The notes under the pieces: generated by a model
Told to the model about the DNA's origin: nothing
Seen by the model: only the letters and a program-made list of their open reading frames with translations
Database searches by the model: none
Shown here: piece after piece, positions 39,251 to 48,502 of the stretch
How positions within the stretch are numbered: the stretch's first letter is position 1
How the letters are laid out: each line of letters opens with the position of its first letter
From: Schlesneria paludicola DSM 18645
GTDB taxonomy: Bacteria > Planctomycetota > Planctomycetia > Planctomycetales > Planctomycetaceae
NCBI GenBank assembly: GCA_945876035.1
Contig: CAMCMU010000006.1
Coordinates: 79,437-143,436, forward strand
Direction: 5' to 3'
DNA length: 64,000 bases
Position numbers and translations under genes: made by a program

Positions 39251-40471
39251 TTTTTATTTTTCCGTGAAGCCAATCCGAATTCTCAAGCATTCATGGGTGA
39301 CGACAGAATCAGCCGTTGATGTCTCTGCAATCCAAATCATGGAATCCAACGGCGAATACGTTCCGCACGCTTTGGCAACATTTTTTTCTCTGTTGTGGAG
39401 AGTCCCGCTGCTGAAACCGTTCCGGTCACGAATGCTTCCTTGGTGAATTGAGTTTGATTGTTGTGACCGACGTTCACCAGAGCAAGGCGATCCTGTGGGC
39501 TGCGGACGGAAGGCTATGTTTTGTATCGTGACTAGGGGGATTTGGTGAGACGGTATTTTCCCCTTTTGAGGTGGTTGTTCCGAATCCTGAGAGTATGGCG
39601 CGGCGAACAGTCAGTCGTGTCTCTCATGGACGATTTCAACAATCCAAGTCGGTCGTCCATGTGAACTAGGGCATTGACGATCGGCAGCGGCGGTTCTGAC
39701 GTGTACCTTCCGCAGTAAACTTGCCTGCGGCAGACTAACAACCGGACTCCGTCAACGCTTCACAGAACTCCACACTGAAATACCCCATGATCAATCCCTC
39801 CGCACGAGACTGAGAGGAAACATCGAGTCCAGTACCCTTTTCACTGCGGTTCTCTGATCACAGAAATAAACGAGCAATGAGCATGCTCAGCCTGTGCCGG
39901 TTGGCATTCCGCACCAGTCACACAAGTCGGCACTCCTTGAAAGCCATGGCGGCGCGGTTTTTAAATGTTAGCCTCTGAAACGAACACCAGTCAGATCCGA
40001 ATCGGAGATCAGTACACTCAGACAGGGAATAGAGCGGGTGTTCGCTGTTAACAGCCTGTTGGCAGAGGCAGGCCGAAGCTCACGCTGAGCCCCATGGATG
40101 TGGAGAGCCATTTATTGATCGCGACTTGGTGTGATATTAAAACCCGTCGTGGACTTGTTCAGCAGGTTTCTCAGCATATTGATCGGCTGTAGCCGCCAAT
40201 TAGTCGCCACAAACACAGGCCCGCGATTACCGGTTCTCGCAATATTTTTCGCTGGACGGCCAAAACGTTTTTTTAATGTGACACACCATTTCAGCGACGT
40301 CGCCGACGATGCAACCAAAAAAAGAGCAACTCGTCGACGACGGTCACTTCAACGAAAGATCTAGGCAGATCAGCAAAAGCCAGTGACTGAGGCCTGATCA
40401 ATCGCTTGAGTGCGATACGTTACCGATTTGAAAACGTTTTTTCGCAACACTTTCCACGAGCGGCCAAGAAG
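39251..40471. other. 1.2 kb gap
   Basis: This is the longest gene-free stretch in the window. Short frames (40131-40364 plus, 39532-39741 minus) show no family character. I see a small dyad (agcgacgtcgcc, about 40292-40303) but no strong hairpin and no tRNA-like fold. Confidence 0.45.
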
Positions 40472-40687
40472 TTACTTTCTTCGGGCGGCAGCGGGTTTTG
40501 ATGCAGCGATGGCCGTTGCGGCTCGCTCTTCCAAATTGACCATCGGACTGAATCGGCGAACCTTCGCTGCGATCGCCAACTTATCGGCTTGATTGGTTGC
40601 CTTGCGGAATCTCGCTTCAAATTTTTTCAATTTCACCGCATGTTTGCGGCGACGTTCTTTTTCGCGATCTCGTTCAGTGCGCGGCAT
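40472..40687 (-). CDS. small basic protein (DUF6800-like)
   Basis: The 71-residue protein begins MPRTERDREKERRRKHAVKLKK and continues FEARFRKATNQADKLAIAAKVRRFSP, a charged helical pattern that I associate with the planctomycete DUF6800 family of tiny basic proteins. The C-terminus is Ala/Lys/Arg-rich. The ORF track start lies eleven codons earlier; this ATG matches the family. A nucleic-acid or ribosome association is plausible from composition only. A still smaller zinc-ribbon gene lies 115 bp upstream on the same strand. Confidence 0.75.
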   Translation of the reverse strand: MPRTERDREKERRRKHAVKLKKFEARFRKATNQADKLAIAAKVRRFSPMVNLEERAATAIAASKPAAARRK

Positions 40688-40802
40688 GATGCAACTCTTA
40701 ATTTCCAAGCTCAAATCCACTGAGGCGATTCAAAGCGTCAAATCCACGGAATAGGAATAATTTCAATACGATGCGGCATTAGACGATGCTGTACGCAGCA
40801 TG

Positions 40803-40922
40803 CTAGCGCAACTTTTTGTGGCAGGTTTTACAGCGGACGCGCATTCCAACCAGCTTGTTGCATTTAGGACAACGCTTGGCCTTGCGAGCTAATTTCAATT
40901 TCGTACGTGGACGTAAAACCAT
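40803..40922 (-). CDS. 39-residue zinc-ribbon mini-protein
   Basis: Too short for the ORF track, this frame reads MVLRPRTKLKLARKAKRCPK... and ends ...CKTCHKKLR. It has two Cys-x2-Cys knuckles (CPKC at 18-21, CKTC at 31-34) and 16 Lys/Arg residues, so it should bind one zinc ion and nucleic acid. The size and charge recall ribosomal protein bL36, but the spacing and sequence differ. It pairs with the downstream DUF6800-like gene. The Cys/Lys pattern is unlikely in chance sequence; expression is not proven. Confidence 0.65.
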   Translation of the reverse strand: MVLRPRTKLKLARKAKRCPKCNKLVGMRVRCKTCHKKLR

Positions 40923-41362
40923 TTCATTCTGTCCTAAATCTCAGCCAACAACCGCAGCCTATATCGTCCAAGTCGGTTCCTGAACGATGGGTGAAGATAA
41001 CGGGCAAATCCTTTCCATGCAAGCCATTGAACCACGCCGAAATCGAATCCTCGGTCTAAACCTGATAATTCTCATTCCAGCAATGCGGCCCTTTGGACGG
41101 ACGCTGGTCAGGATAGAACTTCGGATCCTCCCTCGCCCCCCACATTGGTCTTCGCCGAAAAATCCGAGGAACCAATCTCGTGTCCCGAATCAGTCCGAGA
41201 ATCACTTCGAAAATCGCTGGCGGGCTCACCGACCGCTGACATTTTCCCGTGAACTCATCTGTGTGCCATTCGAGTCGGAATTCGGCGGAAATTTTTTCGC
41301 TCGCTTTTTTCGTCGATGACACAAAAAGCTTTCGTCTCGTCAACACCGTCAGCTAAGAAGGT
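40923..41362. other. gap between the zinc-ribbon gene and the secreted operon
   Basis: No supported gene in 440 bp. Frames 41056-41346 (minus) and 40987-41319 (plus) oppose each other and show no family character. The region should hold the promoter for the two mini-protein genes and the terminator of the secreted operon. Confidence 0.45.
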
Positions 41363-43567
41363 CTATCTCGATTCGAATTCCCGTTCGACGGCTTCCAATT
41401 CTTTGGTCAACCGCCGGTAGCCATATTCGTTGAGGAGGGCGATGATTCCTCGATCACTGTTACTGCGTGCCACAACAGCGAGCGCGTTCAATGCGTTGTA
41501 CATTGAGTTGACTGCTGCTTGCAATTGAGCTTGTTGTTCTTCAGCGTTCTTCTCCTGTCTGGCGATTCCCGCCTTGGCCAACGATTCTAAGCTGTTCATG
41601 TATTCCCAGCCAAATTCCGCTCGACGAGCGTGATAGAGAACGTAAGATCGGCCTCCCACCCGAGCACGGGTATTCGCTCTGTACATTTCATTCATGGCAT
41701 TCTGGTAATGATCTCGGACCTGCCCCCACCATGCCGGAACGACTTTTTTTGGCTCGTAATGTTTCATCACGATATTTGGTATTGGGGAACTAAATTCGAC
41801 GTCATTCTCAGCAATCAGAGTTGTGGCCTCTTCAATCAGTCTCAGGGCTTTAATGACCGGAACGGCAATCCCATCCCCACAAATCGTCGAGACCATATCG
41901 TGACAGGCCTGATCGGACGTGATATCCGGATCAAAACTAGCTCGACTGAGAAAATAGGAGCTCAGATCGAAATCGCCAACAGACAAAAAATCCGTGCAAT
42001 AACCTGCCCAACGTTTTTCGCGGGACTGGGCTATCATGCGTTCCAGGGATTTATGAGAGGCCTGCGGTAGAAATCCCGTGTTGTCGTCTGTGAGGATCAA
42101 AATCAGTCTGTCGGAGATCAAATCGGCTGCAACTGCGGGCCGTTCATTTTCGTTCTGAGCGACCTGACGAGCCGTGTAATCCACAAAACGCAATTGGCCT
42201 TTCGGCGTGGGCGTGAGCTTGTCCAGACAGGCAAACAGATCGGGATCGATCTGCAGGAAATTGACCTCCAGAGGCTGTCCGTCGGGACGCAGGAACAGAT
42301 TCGAATCCGATCTCAAGCGGGTCAAAAAATCAAATCCGACCAGGTGACTACGAAAGGCGAGATCGCCTGTTTTACGAACTCCGATCTGCAGACGATGGCG
42401 TGCTGAGTCGGTGAACTGCAACAAACTCGGCAGTCCGTCAGGACCAGATCGTTGGGAGAGGCTGTTCCAAGAAGATTCTGCATGCTCGCTCCACTCGAGT
42501 TTTTTTGGCAGAGACAAATAGACTGCGTCTACTTCTGGATATGTGCCGAGATAAGCCCGGAGTTGAGTTTTGGCGATTTGCATGAGCACCTCGTCGTCCG
42601 CCATTTGTAATGGCCCGGGACCAATGCTCAATTCGTTTTCGCCTCGTAATAATTTTGCCTGCGGCATCGTTGTGAAAAACTCTTTAGGAAATTCCAGAGG
42701 CGACATCACGAGGCCAACAGTCATTCCCATCTCGTGGGCGTATTTGATGATCCCTTGCAACAGTGCGGTACCCGCTTCAATGCGTTCTTGGTAGGTCTTC
42801 CGTCCCGTGAAATCAGGGTTTTCAAACAGTTTCGCTCCTGCAAACGCCGAACGTCCCGCGGTGTTCGCGCCGACGGGATACTGCAATCCATACCACAGCA
42901 CTCCAGTCTGCTTTTTCACTCCGCCAAACTCGAAGTCCACGAACGGTTGCCACGAATGGACGCTCAGCAGAAGCCGGTTGTATTTCTGCTTAGCCAGCTG
43001 TTTCACAACCTGTTTTTGTTCTTGAAGCCCCCACGATTCCTGGCCGATAGGAAAATCATCAATGGTCCGCCATGCTCGACTGCGAAGCTGCGGCTCTCGC
43101 ACGACATCGTATCCTGTGAGTTTGAATGCGGGTGGCGTGGCCGGATCCAAGTCACCGTACAACAGTGAGCGAATGCCGAGTCGATGAGCCAATTCCGACA
43201 CGGCCCAGAAAGTCGCTGCGGGGGTCTCTCCCCCCACGAGTAACGCCGGTTGACCGCGAAAATTCACAGTCTTCAGGCAGTGTCCTTGGTCACTCAGTTT
43301 CGGCCATGAGGCACTCCAATCTCGCGTCTCTGGATTCGATGACGGACTACCGACAAAAATGACGTGTGCCCCAGGGTCGCTCGGCGTTCCCGCGAGACTG
43401 ACTTCGGCCTGATACAGTCGGCGAAGGTGACCTGCCAACTCTTCTGCCGCCGTATGTTCCAAACTTGGCGACACCACATTTGTCACAATTTCGACCTTTG
43501 GACCGGCTAGCAAATCCAAATGAGACCCAAGAAGTAGGATTGCCAGCCACAGAAAACGTCGTGTCAT
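41363..43567 (-). CDS. secreted glycoside-hydrolase-like protein (GH67/GH20 N-domain type)
   Basis: The 734-residue protein has a signal peptide (cleavage near LLAGPK). An N-terminal alpha/beta domain follows, like the one before the barrel in GH20/GH67/GH115 enzymes (TAAEELAGHLRRLYQAEVSL, LLVGGETPAATFWAVSELAHRLGIRSLLYGD). A barrel-like region (SRAWRTIDDFPIGQESWG..., LLLSVHSWQPF) and a helical C-terminal part come next. The overall look is that of planctomycete DUF4838-like secreted proteins. Catalytic carboxylates cannot be assigned with confidence, so polysaccharide hydrolysis is inference. Its ATG overlaps the upstream stop (TAATG), indicating translational coupling with the PQQ/EF-hand gene. 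Confidence 0.8.
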   Translation of the reverse strand: MTRRFLWLAILLLGSHLDLLAGPKVEIVTNVVSPSLEHTAAEELAGHLRRLYQAEVSLAGTPSDPGAHVIFVGSPSSNPETRDWSASWPKLSDQGHCLKTVNFRGQPALLVGGETPAATFWAVSELAHRLGIRSLLYGDLDPATPPAFKLTGYDVVREPQLRSRAWRTIDDFPIGQESWGLQEQKQVVKQLAKQKYNRLLLSVHSWQPFVDFEFGGVKKQTGVLWYGLQYPVGANTAGRSAFAGAKLFENPDFTGRKTYQERIEAGTALLQGIIKYAHEMGMTVGLVMSPLEFPKEFFTTMPQAKLLRGENELSIGPGPLQMADDEVLMQIAKTQLRAYLGTYPEVDAVYLSLPKKLEWSEHAESSWNSLSQRSGPDGLPSLLQFTDSARHRLQIGVRKTGDLAFRSHLVGFDFLTRLRSDSNLFLRPDGQPLEVNFLQIDPDLFACLDKLTPTPKGQLRFVDYTARQVAQNENERPAVAADLISDRLILILTDDNTGFLPQASHKSLERMIAQSREKRWAGYCTDFLSVGDFDLSSYFLSRASFDPDITSDQACHDMVSTICGDGIAVPVIKALRLIEEATTLIAENDVEFSSPIPNIVMKHYEPKKVVPAWWGQVRDHYQNAMNEMYRANTRARVGGRSYVLYHARRAEFGWEYMNSLESLAKAGIARQEKNAEEQQAQLQAAVNSMYNALNALAVVARSNSDRGIIALLNEYGYRRLTKELEAVEREFESR

Positions 43568-45015
43568 TATTGGGCCTCACGAGAAAAACAGTGCAACGAT
43601 TCGCGTCCGCGAATGAAAAGGCGTCCGTCGGCAATAGCGGGCGACGACAAACAGCTTTCCCCGATATCGTTCTGAGCGAGAACTTTCAATTTCGATCCCT
43701 GTTCCAGCACGACGATGGTGCCATTTTCACCGGGAACGTAAATCTTCCCGTCGCCTGCGGCGGGCGAACCGTAATAGTCTCCAATGGCCCGGATTCGGCT
43801 CAACTCCCAATGCGGCGTTCCGTCTTTCGTACTAAACGAGCTGGAAATCCCACCTTTCTTAACGACGAAGAGTTGTTCGTTAACCACAAGCGGTGAAGAA
43901 ATATTAGAGGGGGACCGATTGTTGAGATTCCACAACACATGCGTTTTCGTGACATCGCCAGTCCCGCCACCCCTGATGGCTTGGATGGTGTTCCCGCCAG
44001 CCGTTTGGTTATCTAACGAAACAAACGCCGTATCTAATTCGATGCCGCTCAGCGTTCCGCTTTTGTCTCGGTCTGATTGATCGAATCGACTCCAAAATTC
44101 CACAGGAATTTCTGCTCGTGAGAGGATTCCGTCTTGATCGGTGTCCAACCACTCGAGCAGCGCGAACTTCAATGTTCGAGTATGATCACCATAGCTTTGG
44201 ACCGAGACATAAATCACGCCATCGCGTTCGACGGGCGAGGTGATCATGGTGCGTAACAACGTGTTGCAGGTCCACAATTCCTTTCCTGTCAATGGGTCAT
44301 ATCCCTTAAGTTTTCCGCTTCCGGAAATTACAACATCCGTGCGTCCGTTCGCTTCACAAATGACCGGAATCGCATAGCCGGCAAGCATCTCTGAGCGTTC
44401 CGCTTTCCAGCGACGTTTTCCGGTTCGACTGTCCACGGCGAAGAGCGCGGGGGCCAAATCATCATCCTGGTTGAACAGCACCGAATCCTTGTAAACGATC
44501 GGCGAGGAGGCGGCGCCCCAATCCATCAAGTAGGCGGGAACCTCCATTTCGTGTCGCCACACCTTTGCCCCCGTTCTGACATCCAAGGCCAAAAGTCCGA
44601 GCGTGCTGAAGTAGACATAGATCCGCTCTCCGTCGCAGGCGGGTGTCGATGACGCTGCGCTGTTTGGTGGAGTCGTCCGCGGCAGTTTTCCGGTGTCGTA
44701 TTCCTGTTTCCACAATTCCTGTCCCGTGGCCGCATCAAACGCAAACACCGCTAGCTCTTGCTCACCGGTCATGGCTGTTGTAAAGACGCGTCCATCGAAA
44801 ACGATTGGGGAACAGGCTCCGTCGCCAACCTTAACTGACCACAGACGGTTCTGCGCGTCTGAAAATTCCGTCGGGAGCGACTTCTCGGAAGTCGAAACCC
44901 CTCCGGCATTGTGGCCGCGAAACTGAGGCCAATCTTCAGCGTCTCCGCGCGTTGGTATCAACGGAAGAACGAGCAGAGGCAGTAGACAACGAATTCGTTT
45001 AATAAGCCGCTTCAT
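43567..45015 (-). CDS. secreted PQQ-type beta-propeller protein with EF-hand insert
   Basis: The 482-residue protein has a signal peptide, then the planctomycete propeller start EDWPQFRGHNAGG. Repeats of the PQQ/BamB type follow (FAFDAATGQELWKQEYDTG, LALDVRTGAKVWRHE, FAVDSRTGKRRWKAE, GYDPLTGKELW). Between blades, residues about 285-325 hold two EF-hand-like calcium loops (DTDQDGILSRAE and DRDKSGTLSGIE). It is presumably periplasmic or surface-exposed; the ligand is unknown. It is the middle gene of a three-gene operon, 42 bp after the WD40 gene and overlapping the next start by one base. Confidence 0.9.
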   Translation of the reverse strand: MKRLIKRIRCLLPLLVLPLIPTRGDAEDWPQFRGHNAGGVSTSEKSLPTEFSDAQNRLWSVKVGDGACSPIVFDGRVFTTAMTGEQELAVFAFDAATGQELWKQEYDTGKLPRTTPPNSAASSTPACDGERIYVYFSTLGLLALDVRTGAKVWRHEMEVPAYLMDWGAASSPIVYKDSVLFNQDDDLAPALFAVDSRTGKRRWKAERSEMLAGYAIPVICEANGRTDVVISGSGKLKGYDPLTGKELWTCNTLLRTMITSPVERDGVIYVSVQSYGDHTRTLKFALLEWLDTDQDGILSRAEIPVEFWSRFDQSDRDKSGTLSGIELDTAFVSLDNQTAGGNTIQAIRGGGTGDVTKTHVLWNLNNRSPSNISSPLVVNEQLFVVKKGGISSSFSTKDGTPHWELSRIRAIGDYYGSPAAGDGKIYVPGENGTIVVLEQGSKLKVLAQNDIGESCLSSPAIADGRLFIRGRESLHCFSREAQ

Positions 45016-45057
45016 GAAACCGCCTCACAGTGTGCAGAAAAATTGTGATGTCGTTTG

Positions 45058-46173
45058 TCATTTTGTTTGGACTGATTTCTTGGGGGCTTCCGGCCTGCCC
45101 TGTGTGACGGTCACTTCTGGGAGACCAATCGACAGGAATCCGATGTCCCACACAGCGAGACTCTTGTCATGTCCACCCGTTGCCAGAGTCTCTCCATTGC
45201 GAGACAGGGCAACCGCTGTGATACGACTTTCGTGACCTTCTGCCGTGGCCAGTTCTTCTCCGGTGGCTAACTCCCAGATCTTCAATTCGTTCTTTCCTAC
45301 CGCTCGACCACCACTAATGCTGATTGCTGTCTTTCTGTCCGGGTGGAATACGACTGCGTTCACAGATCGACTGTGACCCGCGAAGAAGCCCAATGCTTTT
45401 TTGGCGTGGATGTCGTAAACGTTGACATTCTCATCCATGCCACTCGACGCCAGATAGGCTCCGTCATGTGAAAAGGCGACGCCTGTCGCTCCCTTTGCGT
45501 GGAGTTCGAACGACTGCTCCACTTCTCCCGTTGAGGCGGCCCAGATTTTGACTTCGCCCCCTCGAGTTGGTCGGGTGTCGTCGCCGGCTGATGTGGCGAT
45601 CCACATGCCATCCGGAGACCAGGCGACTCCGGTGACCGGCAACCGATGTTTTTTGAATAGGAGCGGCGTTTCCGTTCCCTCCACAGTCCACACATAAGCC
45701 GTTTCATCATCACTCGCCGTAGCCAATCGACGCCCATCCGGCGAAAACGCCAAACTCGTGACGTAGCCCCGATGTCCTTTGAATTCCTTGACGAGGCCTC
45801 CTTGGGCTAAGTCCCACAGCGACACGTTCTGATAACCGCCGGTGGCAATCACTGTTCCATCGCTGGAGAAGGAGAGTGCACGGACTTGTCCTGAACGGAC
45901 GACGATCTCGCGAATCACCGACTTGCGATCGAGGTCAATGAACTGCACGGCCCCGTTGATACCTGCCGCCAGCAACTTTCCATCGGGGCTGAAGGCAACG
46001 CTTGTCACCCAACTCGGGAATGAGCTCAGGCGTACGAGCGGAACGAGTTGCCGGGGTTCAAGATTGGCTGCTTTTGAAACAGGCTGCTCCTGCGGTAGGG
46101 CGTTTGTTTCCTCCTCCGCCAATGTGGACAGACTCATGATCAACGTCAAAATTGCTGGCATGGCGATTTGCAC
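45058..46173 (-). CDS. secreted seven-bladed WD40 protein
   Basis: Seven WD-type repeats can be counted (for example VTSVAFSPDGKLLAAG, VTSLAFSPDGRRLATASDD, ITAVALSRNGETLATGG), enough for one closed propeller. A signal peptide (AILTLIMSLSTLAEEE) indicates export. The ORF track starts at 46269. I prefer the GTG at 46173, with AAGGGA seven bases upstream, because it puts the signal peptide at the N-terminus. Probably a protein-interaction scaffold in the cell envelope. It heads the operon with the PQQ/EF-hand and GH-like genes. Confidence 0.87.
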   Translation of the reverse strand: MQIAMPAILTLIMSLSTLAEEETNALPQEQPVSKAANLEPRQLVPLVRLSSFPSWVTSVAFSPDGKLLAAGINGAVQFIDLDRKSVIREIVVRSGQVRALSFSSDGTVIATGGYQNVSLWDLAQGGLVKEFKGHRGYVTSLAFSPDGRRLATASDDETAYVWTVEGTETPLLFKKHRLPVTGVAWSPDGMWIATSAGDDTRPTRGGEVKIWAASTGEVEQSFELHAKGATGVAFSHDGAYLASSGMDENVNVYDIHAKKALGFFAGHSRSVNAVVFHPDRKTAISISGGRAVGKNELKIWELATGEELATAEGHESRITAVALSRNGETLATGGHDKSLAVWDIGFLSIGLPEVTVTQGRPEAPKKSVQTK

Positions 46174-46513
46174 AAAGCGTCCCTTCAAGCTCTTCCCCCA
46201 CTTTAACCAGACTGCGTGACAGCCCGCAAGCGGTGACAACAACATTGACTGGACCGGTGTCGTTGTCAAACAGAACTCATTTGGACAAGGTCCCGTATGA
46301 CCCGCAAAACAATTTGGGGGGGAAAGATACGGCGATGGAAAAAGTCGACCCCCGTGCGTCGAACGAGCCTGGGATCAAACAGACGCTGGGTGCCTCATGG
46401 GCAAGAATCACGATAACGGATGAACGAGGATGGTCGAATAGTGTTCACCGATATAGACTTGCCATCGACAGTCTGAAATTTTCTTGTAACGCGATCTGAG
46501 GGGAGATTTGGTG

Positions 46514-47422
46514 ATGGTTCGACACTCGAAAGGACTCCGGGGATCCCGTTCAATGAGACGAGCGAGTATTGAGTGCATCGTTTTTCTGACGATGCTGATG
46601 TCTGCAGGCCTACTCTGGCAACGAGCATTTGCGGAAGAGACGGAGAGTCTCGGGACGACATCGGCGGAAAGCTCGGCAAACATCGGCAAACAAATGCAGA
46701 ACACGCCCCCGCCCAAGGGAATCCCACGCGAGCCGATGGAGGTTCTGATTGCCCTCGGTCCGTTTCTCTATCCGCTCGGGATTTGCTCAATCGTTCTGGT
46801 TTGGTTTTCCCTAGAAAGAATGGTGATATTGCGGCGGGGTCGAGTCATTCCTCGCCCCTTCGTGAAACGGTTCTTTGAGCATCTTAATGAAGGCAAACTC
46901 GATCCCAAATCCGCCCTCAAGCTGTGCGAGGAGAATGGAAGTCCGATCGCTTCCATTTTTGCTCATGGGATTCGCAAGTGGGGCAAAGGCAGCGTGGAGG
47001 TCGAACAGGCAATTATTGATGGTGGTGAGCGGCAAGTCAGTCTGTTCCGGAAGCACTTGCGGATCATCAATGGCGTGGCCACAGTCTCACCGTTACTCGG
47101 ACTGCTTGGTACGGTTGTCGGCATGATTGAGTCGTTCAACACGATTGCAACAAAGGCCGCCATGGGGAAATCCGAGGAATTAGCCGCCGGAATCGGCTTG
47201 GCCCTGCTGACAACGGCAGCAGGGCTGATGATCGCCATTCCTGCTCTGATCATTTACATGTATCTATCGGGAAAAGTCGATGCTCTGGTGATCGCGATGG
47301 ATGGGCTTGCACAAACCTTAGTGGATACCATTTCGGCCGAAGGCCTCAATGATCAGGTTCGCCTCGCGGCGCGTGCTGGTGCCAGCACCAAACCCAGCAG
47401 CGAGATTCGCAAGCCAAATTGA
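46514..47422 (+). CDS. MotA/TolQ/ExbB proton channel family protein
   Basis: The protein is an inner-membrane channel subunit that couples proton flow to envelope work. It has a signal-like N-terminal segment, then a linker with TPPPKGIP. The three ExbB-type helices follow (LIALGPFLYPLGICSIVLVWFSLERM; NGVATVSPLLGLLGTVVGMIESF; GIGLALLTTAAGLMIAIPALIIYMYL). The TVVGMI and TTAAGLMIAIPA signatures are typical. Of the TTG/GTG/ATG cluster at 46508-46514 I choose ATG, with GGGGAG upstream. An ExbD/TolR partner is usually the next gene, but here the next gene is convergent and unrelated. Confidence 0.92.
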   Translation: MVRHSKGLRGSRSMRRASIECIVFLTMLMSAGLLWQRAFAEETESLGTTSAESSANIGKQMQNTPPPKGIPREPMEVLIALGPFLYPLGICSIVLVWFSLERMVILRRGRVIPRPFVKRFFEHLNEGKLDPKSALKLCEENGSPIASIFAHGIRKWGKGSVEVEQAIIDGGERQVSLFRKHLRIINGVATVSPLLGLLGTVVGMIESFNTIATKAAMGKSEELAAGIGLALLTTAAGLMIAIPALIIYMYLSGKVDALVIAMDGLAQTLVDTISAEGLNDQVRLAARAGASTKPSSEIRKPN

Positions 47423-47581
47423 TCGCATTGACTGCGATTCGTTCCTCGGCACCGATTACAGAAATGTGACCGGTGCCGCCGCCGAGCCGCAAAGGTGAAA
47501 ACATCCTGCTGTTGATTGCAGCGATGCCGAAAGGACATTTTCCCGAAAGACATTTTTTGACAGGCGACAAGCCCTGATTGG

Positions 47582-48166
47582 TCAGAGTCCTGCGCGATTG
47601 GCGCCCGGAATCCACAACACGTCCCGAAGTCCGTTGTTGTTTGCCGCGCGAGCCATAACAAAAAACAGGTCTGAGAGACGGTTCAGATAGATCGCAATCT
47701 GGGGATTGATGTCTTCGTGTGAGGTCAATTTCAAGACGCCGATTTCGACGCGACGACAGACGGTTCTCGCATGGTGCAGGTGTGCCGCACAGACTGTTCC
47801 GCCGGGAAGAACAAAACTGTTCAAGGGCGACAACTTTTCATTGGCGGCATCGATCCACCGTTCGAGTTGTGTGACCTGAGCTTCGGTGACACGGAGTGGC
47901 TTCGTGGCTGTGGGTATTTCAGTTTCAGACTCGGGAACACATAGGTCGGCTCCAATGTCAAACAGATCATTTTGAATATGAATCAAAATCTGCATCTCCA
48001 GATCCGTCGGACCGTTTGCTAAGACCACTCCGATCACTGAGTTCAGTTCATCAACGCCACCGTAGGCACAGATCCGCGGATCTGTCTTGAAAACGCGACG
48101 ACCGTTACCCAGTGAGGTCTGTCCCGCATCACCACTCTTGGTGTAAATTCGATTCAAATGAACCAT
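47582..48166 (-). CDS. PduO-type cob(I)alamin adenosyltransferase
   Basis: The 194-residue protein transfers adenosyl from ATP to cob(I)alamin to make adenosylcobalamin. The ATP-binding N-terminus YTKSGDAGQTSLGNGRRVFK, AYGGVDELNSVIG and the C-terminal RLSDLFFVMARAAN are the PduO hallmarks. AGGGAG lies eight bases before the ATG. The cell also encodes cobalamin-dependent QueG in this window, but QueG uses cobalamin without needing the adenosyl group, so the partner enzyme must be elsewhere. Confidence 0.95.
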   Translation of the reverse strand: MVHLNRIYTKSGDAGQTSLGNGRRVFKTDPRICAYGGVDELNSVIGVVLANGPTDLEMQILIHIQNDLFDIGADLCVPESETEIPTATKPLRVTEAQVTQLERWIDAANEKLSPLNSFVLPGGTVCAAHLHHARTVCRRVEIGVLKLTSHEDINPQIAIYLNRLSDLFFVMARAANNNGLRDVLWIPGANRAGL

Positions 48167-48502
48167 TGTCGGACTCCCTGATAAATTTCAAGACGCCAAG
48201 ACCTATCGAAACCGGATTGACGATCCATCAAAACCACCGGCCGAGACGGATCATCGCGCCAGTGCCGGTGACGCGCGGCGCTCATTCACGAAGACAGAAA
48301 AAAGAGAGCCTTCGTCAGGTGGAAATTGACATTGTTTGGCTGCCGTCTTCAAACCAATTCGGCGGCCATCGGATCCGGAGAAAAGTCGGCCGCTCACTCG
48401 ACTGACTGCACCGGCACCGGCACCCTGGAGTGTTCAATGCACGAGAGATCCGCCTGCCGAGGCAGGGGCGGTCAGGCTGAAACGTTGATCATTCGATTGG
48501 GA
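48167..48502. other. gap between adenosyltransferase and HEAT/receiver genes
   Basis: No gene is supported. The stretch holds ccggcaccggcaccc-type GC repeats near 48410-48425. I looked for a cobalamin riboswitch upstream of the adenosyltransferase and see no convincing B12-box. Confidence 0.45.

Noticed and set aside
48167-48502. cobalamin riboswitch upstream of the adenosyltransferase
   Set aside because: No B12-box-like sequence or matching stem arrangement could be found.
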